This document shows, piece after piece, positions 58,920 to 64,000 of a stretch of DNA of 64,000 nucleotides. The DNA lies in NCBI GenBank assembly GCA_963971405.1, contig OZ020485.1, forward strand, positions 6,324,001 through 6,388,000, written 5' to 3'. The position numbers and the translations under genes were made by a program. Source of the DNA: Psococerastis gibbosa (Eukaryota; Arthropoda; Insecta; Psocodea; Psocidae). Each line of letters begins with the position of its first letter. Position 1 is the first letter of the stretch. The notes beneath the pieces were generated by a model that ran no database searches, was not told the DNA's origin, and saw only the letters and a list, made by a program, of their open reading frames with translations.

Positions 58920-60036
58920 ATAGACAAAGCTCTTTCAGAAAGTGAGACAATGGCCTGGAATAAGAATTGTTTGACCTGCCAAGGCTTGATTGCCAAAAAG
59001 CAATAGCTATAAGTTTTTAGGTTATAAGAGTAACATGTAACCTTAGTATGTAGTTGTCATTAACTAAGTAAATGATACTGTATACTCTGTGTCTTATCTT
59101 GTTGCATTATACGTGTAAAAAATATTAACTACATACAGTATTTGCTGTTCCTTATTATCCTATAATAGGGTTAGATAAGCGGGTTTATCATTATATACGA
59201 TTTAACAAAAAGGCATTGAATTCGAAAAATTAATTATATTAAAAAAATTAACAGAAATAAACTCCTAACCTACTATATTGTATTATTTTATATGTATAGA
59301 ACTCATAAACTTAACATTGAAAATAAAACATAAAAATAATTATAACTTAATTATAGGTACCGGTATTGTACCGGTTTTACTAATTTTGTAGGCTTAGGCT
59401 ATATTGGTAACTGACTAGAAAATTACTGATTCTAATTTATTAAAATCGCCGTACAATTCCAATTGCGCATATTTAATAATATGTATACTTCGCCCAGCAG
59501 AGCTGACGATTTATTTCTTTATTCATATCCTTCCCCAGACAATGTATAAAATTTCATATCTTCTAAGTTCTACTGTTATAAAGGCTTTCTGTGTTTTTTC
59601 TCGAATATTTGATTGAAAAGTCTACAAAATAGGCGCCATAACGCCGAGTGATTAGAAATCCTTGTTTACCAGCGCCTGCTACAATTTTATATTTATAGAT
59701 AGGTAAGAATAGGGGTACTATTGTTATATTTTCATGTCGCTGAATGACTTGTAAATGTCGTTTTTCTTACACTTGTCTTATACTCATGTTGGATGGCTAG
59801 GTGTAGGATTCGAGAGTTCACTGGAAGGGGTTAAAGGAGGCCGATACGGTGGCTCCCACAGTTGTCTAACTGTCTTACTTTCTGGACAGAGCAGATATAG
59901 GAGCAACTCTTCTAGTGCCTCCGAGTTGAAGAGGCGTCGAAAGCTTCTTAAATGTGTTTTTTCATTTTAATTATTGCCATTTCGCTGGTGTCGGTCAGAC
60001 TCATTGACTTTTAGCTGTCTCGCTATCACTTATTAC
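58920..60036. other. Convergent 3' ends of two genes
   Basis: Holds possible plus-strand AATAAA signals at 59256 and 59322 for the receptor, and minus-strand ones (TTTATT on the plus strand) near 59510-59525 for the myosin-like gene. No other gene seen. Confidence 0.4.
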
Positions 60037-60445
60037 TCAGTACTTGTGTAGGCGTCGCTTACTAGGTGTATCACCAGGATGTACCGGTTCAGGAGTGGCT
60101 GGTTCGCTAGATAGGGCTCCTTTCCGCTTTCTCAGGGATTCTGTCGGCAAATGCTTGGCAGGCCTCAGCAGCTGCCTGAAATCGTACGGTCCAGACACGT
60201 CCACCTCCTCGGGTGACTCCGAATTGCGGCGCAGAAGGTTTCGCAAATCTGGGCTTCGGTGTCCGTTGTTATTCACCACCTCGCTGACTGCAGGGGGTCG
60301 CAGCTGCTTCGGAGCTGGGCTACTGGGTTGCCACTTGGGCGTAGATAGGAGACGACGCTCCTTGGCTTCGACTCGGGGACTTTGATGTCTGACTAATTGC
60401 GCGACTTCCTGGACGCCGCCGACCTTTTCTTTCGCCTTTCGCTGC
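60037..60445 (-). CDS. Myosin III-like terminal exon with PYDFRxLLR motif
   Basis: The minus-strand acceptor is TTTACTTTAATAG; one base completes an arginine codon, then 135 codons and TGA at 60037-60039. It is basic and serine/proline-rich, with DLRNLLRRNSE followed by GPYDFRQLLRP, two related L-L-R motifs, and a K-R-R-L-H-K-Y end. Confidence 0.75.
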
Positions 60446-63400
60446 CTATTAAAGTAAACGTTATGATTTAGTCTAATCAGGATGATAGATAAAAGGTAAA
60501 TCCGATGCAGCACTGTTTATCGGGAACTTGCATATTGATATTGATATTATAGTTGAGTGTAAGAGAAGGCATTCTAGCCCTAACTATGCTAGGCTGGCTT
60601 AGTAATAGAACAAAAAGTCAGTATTTATACTGCTTCTGTCCAATTCTCTACTTCGTACGTATTATTCCCTATAATATACCCACATATTTGCGACTCCAAA
60701 AGGCGTGGCAAGTCAGATACTTCCATGGGACAGCCAAGCAAACTTTCATTATTTATCAAGATACAACTCCAATGCAATAATAGTATGGTTTGGTATGATG
60801 AAGATGACAGGCATGATATGGTTATACGATCGAAGTTATGTTTTACTGAAATTGGAATACGGATGAATTCTGTTGATCAACCGACGAAATTAATATGTAA
60901 ACATCATATGCAAAGTGGGTTCGGACAATATATTAAAACTACGCTGAGTTAACCCATACCTCACACAGTCACACGTATGTATTGACAGTGCGATGCATAT
61001 AGCATATATCATTTTGTAAGATAACAGTAGTTTGCATAACACTAGAACAGTATGCCACAGCCAACTGACTGGGAGTTTTCTGCTGTGACGTTACTGACGT
61101 ATCTCTCAACTCAGCGTAGTTTTAGTATATGTATTTTAGCTACGTACTAGCTACGTAGGTGTTCACCTTTGAGGTAGAAGTCGTTTTTCTGCGTTTAAGA
61201 AGGGAACATCCCACTCCAAATCATCCTCTGAGTCCGAGTTGTTGCTGCATGCAATTACAATAAAATAAAATTCCTTTCTTGTGTTCAACAAATTGGAATT
61301 ATTACCGCCCTCTACAGAATTTCTATAACATGGGTAGGCCTATATAATGTAGCTACACATATTTCTACCATACCTGTATACTGACACTCGTACGATAATA
61401 CTAGTATGTGGCGTATGGCGGGTTCTCTTAAATTTAGACACTTATAGTTATAATTTATTTGGTGGTACCGCAGGGGCGTAAAGTTGGGGGGGGGGGCACG
61501 GTCCAACTTGCCCCCCAGCTCCTTTTGGGGGCTTTGCCCCCCCCCCAGCCTCGAGCATTGTAAGACGTGGTTCATACTTCATGGTCCCCTTTGCAGCAAT
61601 ATGAATATAAGCATTCCTTTGTTAGCTTTGTAAAATCTACAGCTATACTTTACTACCATTAAAATGCGTAAAACCCTACTAGTTTGCTCTTATATTTTTA
61701 GTTTTTCCTTATCCTGCCTGATGACGTCATAAGGTCTACTTAGTTTTGCCCCCGCCATCATTCTAAAACTTTACGCCTCTGTGGTACTGTATTTTGGAAA
61801 GGAGGGTATTTATAGAAGAAGAGAGTACTGCAAGTTACCTAGCCATAGCTTCTTGTAGAGCCTGGTAATAGGAGGCTGACTCTTGTGGAGCATTCTTTGG
61901 ACTTTGGTAGCTGACTGGCCTTCGGTAATTGTCAGGTGGAGGCTTCACATCTAATAATGGAATTCCAGGCTTATTTCGACGCAAGTACTTATGGGCCTCC
62001 TGATTTTGCATATGAACCTGTAAAATACAACATATACGCAATTTTAGTAGGCCTTTACAATAAATAGGAGGACGGCTGCTGACTGTATTTTCTTTTATAA
62101 GCTGATTAACAGTCACCTGGACAGCCCTACTATACTCGAAAGAGTTCACCTCAGGGTCAATATCAAGAATACACGATCGAAAACTTTGTTTGTTGCCAAC
62201 TCTACTTGTAAGTCACCGCTTGTTAGGATCATTGGGGTTATAAACAAACTTAATGTTCCTGATCCATTTGCACTGAGCCTACCATCCTTCAGGACGTTCC
62301 TGATCCATTTGCACTCAGCCTACCATCCTTCAGGACAGCTATCTTGGGCATTGTAAGCAGGCCTGTGCCGTAGGGTGAATTGTTGATTTATAGGTATGTA
62401 GTTTTAGTTCTTAGTATTTTACTTATTTTGTTTTTTTTAAAGCCTTTGTGTGTATTTTTTGGTTGCATGTACTGTACCATGTAAGTGTCATCGTTGTGGA
62501 CCTGATCTGTTGATGGCTCAAATATAAACTATTATTATTATTATTATTATTATTAAAACATAAGGTACATCCACCCAGGGAACTTGACTTGCCCTTGGGT
62601 ATCCTAACTAAAAAACTGCCAGCTATCCTTTTGGATAGTTATTCAGACTGCATTTGAAAAAAAGCGCTGAAAGGATTGAGGGTGTTGGTACTTACTTGAA
62701 AGTTTATCGAACTTAATTTTGATTTTGAATTGTGTTCAGGATTCAACTCAAGGAGCATGTAATTTCAAATATTACATAGGCTATGATTTATTCCAACCAC
62801 CCCATGCTTGTGTGTGTGAGTGAGTGAGTGATTGAGTGTTTTGGTCTTAGAGAATTTTCGAATTTTTGTACCCTTGTATTGCAAATTTATACTGTTTTTG
62901 TTGCTGACCCCTAATTGAGTGCCTTATGGCCCTAACTCCGCTAGGGTGGTCTCAGCTATAATAAAGTCTTTATTTATTTATTTATTTGATTGACTCTCTG
63001 AGAAAATCTTCAAATGCTAATCAGAAGGGGTCTTTTCCTTAATTATGTCAATCTGAAGCAAGTGATGGAGGATGTAGGGGATAGAGGCATCTATGCCACA
63101 TGTTGCTGCCAACCAGCCAACCGGCTGTAACTTGAAGAAGAAGATGTCGATCTCATTACCGCTTGTTCAAAAGCCAAATACCTTATTAATTCAGGGATGT
63201 TTTGGACTGATCTTTTGGGACTTCACACTGGTCTTGGTTCTTGCCGGGTATACATGATGCAATTGGTAAACCTAGCCTATGAATTAATCAATTAGTATGG
63301 GTGCAGTGTACTTACATTTTGTGAAAATGTAATAAGTTCTGCTTGAGTGTTGATTGACTTATTTCGGTTGGGAGCTGGAGGTGCCATCTGTTTTCCAGAT

Positions 63401-63501
63401 TTGGAGACTCTTGTTTTGGGTGCAGGAGGTTGAACACGGCGGTATGTCCTGTAGAATCGCTGAATGACTGAAGCTGCTTCCTCCCGCGTCAAACCTTCAT
63501 A
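60037..63501 (-). CDS. Class III myosin-like (NINAC/MYO3) C-terminal tail, 3' part of gene
   Basis: Exons in transcript order are 63501-63316, 62017-61839, 61244-61167 and 60445-60037, with GT-AG introns and agreeing phases (0, then 2 and 2). They give 283 residues to the stop. The first exon codes TREEAASVIQRFYRTYRRVQ, a good IQ (calmodulin-binding) motif. The last has GPYDFRQLLRPAKHL and ESLRKRKG, resembling the PYDFRRLLR motif of class III myosin tails that binds espin-type actin bundlers. The rest is proline-rich, basic and low in predicted order. Class III myosins are kinase-motor proteins of photoreceptors and other actin protrusions; kinase and motor exons would lie beyond 64000. The assignment rests on these two motifs, so another IQ-motif protein is possible. 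The gene converges on the gustatory receptor. Confidence 0.68.
60549..60632 (+). repeat. SINE family A, 3' fragment
   Basis: GTTGAGTGTAAGAGAAGG to CTGGCTTAGTAATAGAAC; within the myosin III-like intron 61166-60446. Confidence 0.55.
61167..61244 (-). CDS. Short acidic tail exon (78 bases)
   Basis: A minus-strand exon between TGCATGCAG and CAAAG|GTGAAC. It is exactly 26 codons long and phase 2 at both ends, so it fits the open codon left by the exon at 61839 (AG|C) and the one at 60445 (AG|G). It codes NNSDSEDDLEWDVPFLNAEK then RLLPQ. Because both neighbours also join in frame without it, it could be a cassette exon. Confidence 0.68.
61471..61781. mobile_element. hAT-type MITE in a myosin III-like intron
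   Basis: Ends CAGGGGCGTAAAGTT and AACTTTACGCCTCTG (near-perfect inverted), flanked by TGGTACCG and TGGTACTG (7 of 8). It contains an 11-G run and a C run. Confidence 0.8.
61839..62017 (-). CDS. Myosin III-like tail exon
   Basis: Minus-strand acceptor TATTTTACAG and donor GCTAG|GTAACT. It codes VHMQNQEAHKYLRRNKPGIP and ends YQALQEAMA plus two bases of the next codon. It is mostly charged and proline-rich, with no recognised domain. Confidence 0.72.
62255..62336. repeat. Tandem duplication of a 41-base unit
   Basis: Two head-to-tail units beginning GTTCCTGATCCATTTGCACT that differ at a single base. In the myosin III-like intron. Confidence 0.85.
62529..62555. repeat. ATT microsatellite
   Basis: About nine ATT units. 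Confidence 0.8.
62912..62990 (+). repeat. SINE family A, 3' fragment
   Basis: GCCCTAACTCCGCTAGGGTG followed by a TTTATTTATTTATT tail. Confidence 0.5.
63316..63501 (-). CDS. Myosin III-like exon with IQ motif
   Basis: 62 codons, phase 0 at both ends; acceptor ATTTCAG, donor AAAAT|GTAAGT on the minus strand. It reads YEGLTREEAASVIQRFYRTY then a proline/lysine-rich stretch ending ITFSQN. Confidence 0.75.
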
Positions 63502-64000
63502 CTGAAATTTGGTTCATTCTATGTAATTTCACTACTTTCAACACGGTTCCTAGGACTTGCACCTACATTCGATATTTGTTATGCTCGTAAGGATGAAGGA
63601 ACCTTAAAAGGTGCATCTATAATCAGAATGGGTATCATTAAAGAGTTTTCGTCCAAAGAATTCACGTGAGTGCATCTCTCTTTTCCATGCTGTATGTACG
63701 ATATCAGTATATTAATTCCCCGGAACATTAGTTCGTTGACCAATGGTCGTGATCTTATGCACGATTTCTTGTATAGTGCATGGCCATGTTGGATTTATAG
63801 GCCCACGTTCTTTATTAAAGATAGTCGCAATGAGAAAACACTTTACTAATTCATTGAAAAACAACCGAAGCTCAATAGCATTTATGTTTTCAAACTGAAA
63901 ACATTGTTGTTTTGCCCAAATTTGATAGTTTATATTGATAAAATTGTAATAATAATTTTAATTAGAAATTTAAAATTTCTTTGTAAGCGGCCATGGAGGA
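63502..64000. other. Upstream intron of the myosin III-like gene
   Basis: No exon recognised; earlier exons should lie beyond the window. Confidence 0.4.

Larger units (their letters stand above)
62340..63315. other. Myosin III-like intron DNA
   Basis: Holds the ATT microsatellite and a SINE 3' fragment. No further exon found here, though a short one could be missed. Confidence 0.4.

Noticed and set aside
60044-60385. 113-codon plus-strand frame
   Set aside because: Shadow of the terminal exon of the minus-strand myosin III-like gene.
62095-62149. Possible extra myosin-like exon ending at the GTGACT near 62117
   Set aside because: No acceptor in the needed phase 0 was found; kept only as an unexplained coding-like stretch.

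Overview
This window looks like AT-rich nuclear DNA from an arthropod, most probably an insect; the order cannot be fixed from the sequence alone, although a hemipteran-like large, repeat-rich genome would fit. The reasons are three intron-containing animal genes with GT-AG introns (a fasciclin-1 homologue, a chemosensory gustatory receptor, and the tail of what looks like a class III myosin), plus dense arthropod-type transposon debris: non-LTR LINE fragments, tRNA-derived SINEs, hAT, mariner and PIF/Harbinger-like MITEs. I see no operons, no CRISPR array, no rRNA and no intact functional tRNA gene.

Layout. 1-14246 holds no host exon that I can support; it is repeats and unassigned DNA. 14247-44350 (+) is the fasciclin-1 gene (Fas1): ten exons, introns from 360 to 6875 bases, all phases agreeing, giving 618 residues of a four-FAS1-domain, probably GPI-anchored neural adhesion protein. 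Only the exon(s) with the signal peptide and the first few dozen residues are missing, presumably upstream of the window or in an unrecognised first exon. Its introns are full of mobile DNA: nested hAT elements, a mariner fossil, a 1.2-kb element with 0.4-kb inverted arms, foldback MITEs, an 0.85-kb repeat family and a Jockey-like LINE fragment. 44351-54613 is intergenic: probable Fas1 3' UTR, an hAT element with a perfect 8-bp target duplication, a CR1/Jockey-superfamily LINE on the minus strand, and a compound MITE. 54614-58919 (+) is a complete five-exon gustatory receptor gene (432 codons including stop), with the diagnostic TYxxxxxQF motif in the last exon. 60037-63501 (-) is the 3' end of a convergent gene whose tail has an IQ motif and a PYDFRxLLR motif, as in class III myosins; four exons are resolved, including a 78-base acidic exon too short for an ORF search. 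Its motor domain would lie beyond position 64000.

The three host genes have no evident joint pathway. The most unusual structure is the transposon layer: a PIF/Harbinger-like MITE family (eight placements) whose members keep a common core but wear different, concentrically nested terminal inverted repeats, each flanked by TTA/TAA. I found no convincing new defence or metabolic system; the findings below are structural observations about repeats and exon structure. All homology statements rest on recognising motifs by eye, without database searches.
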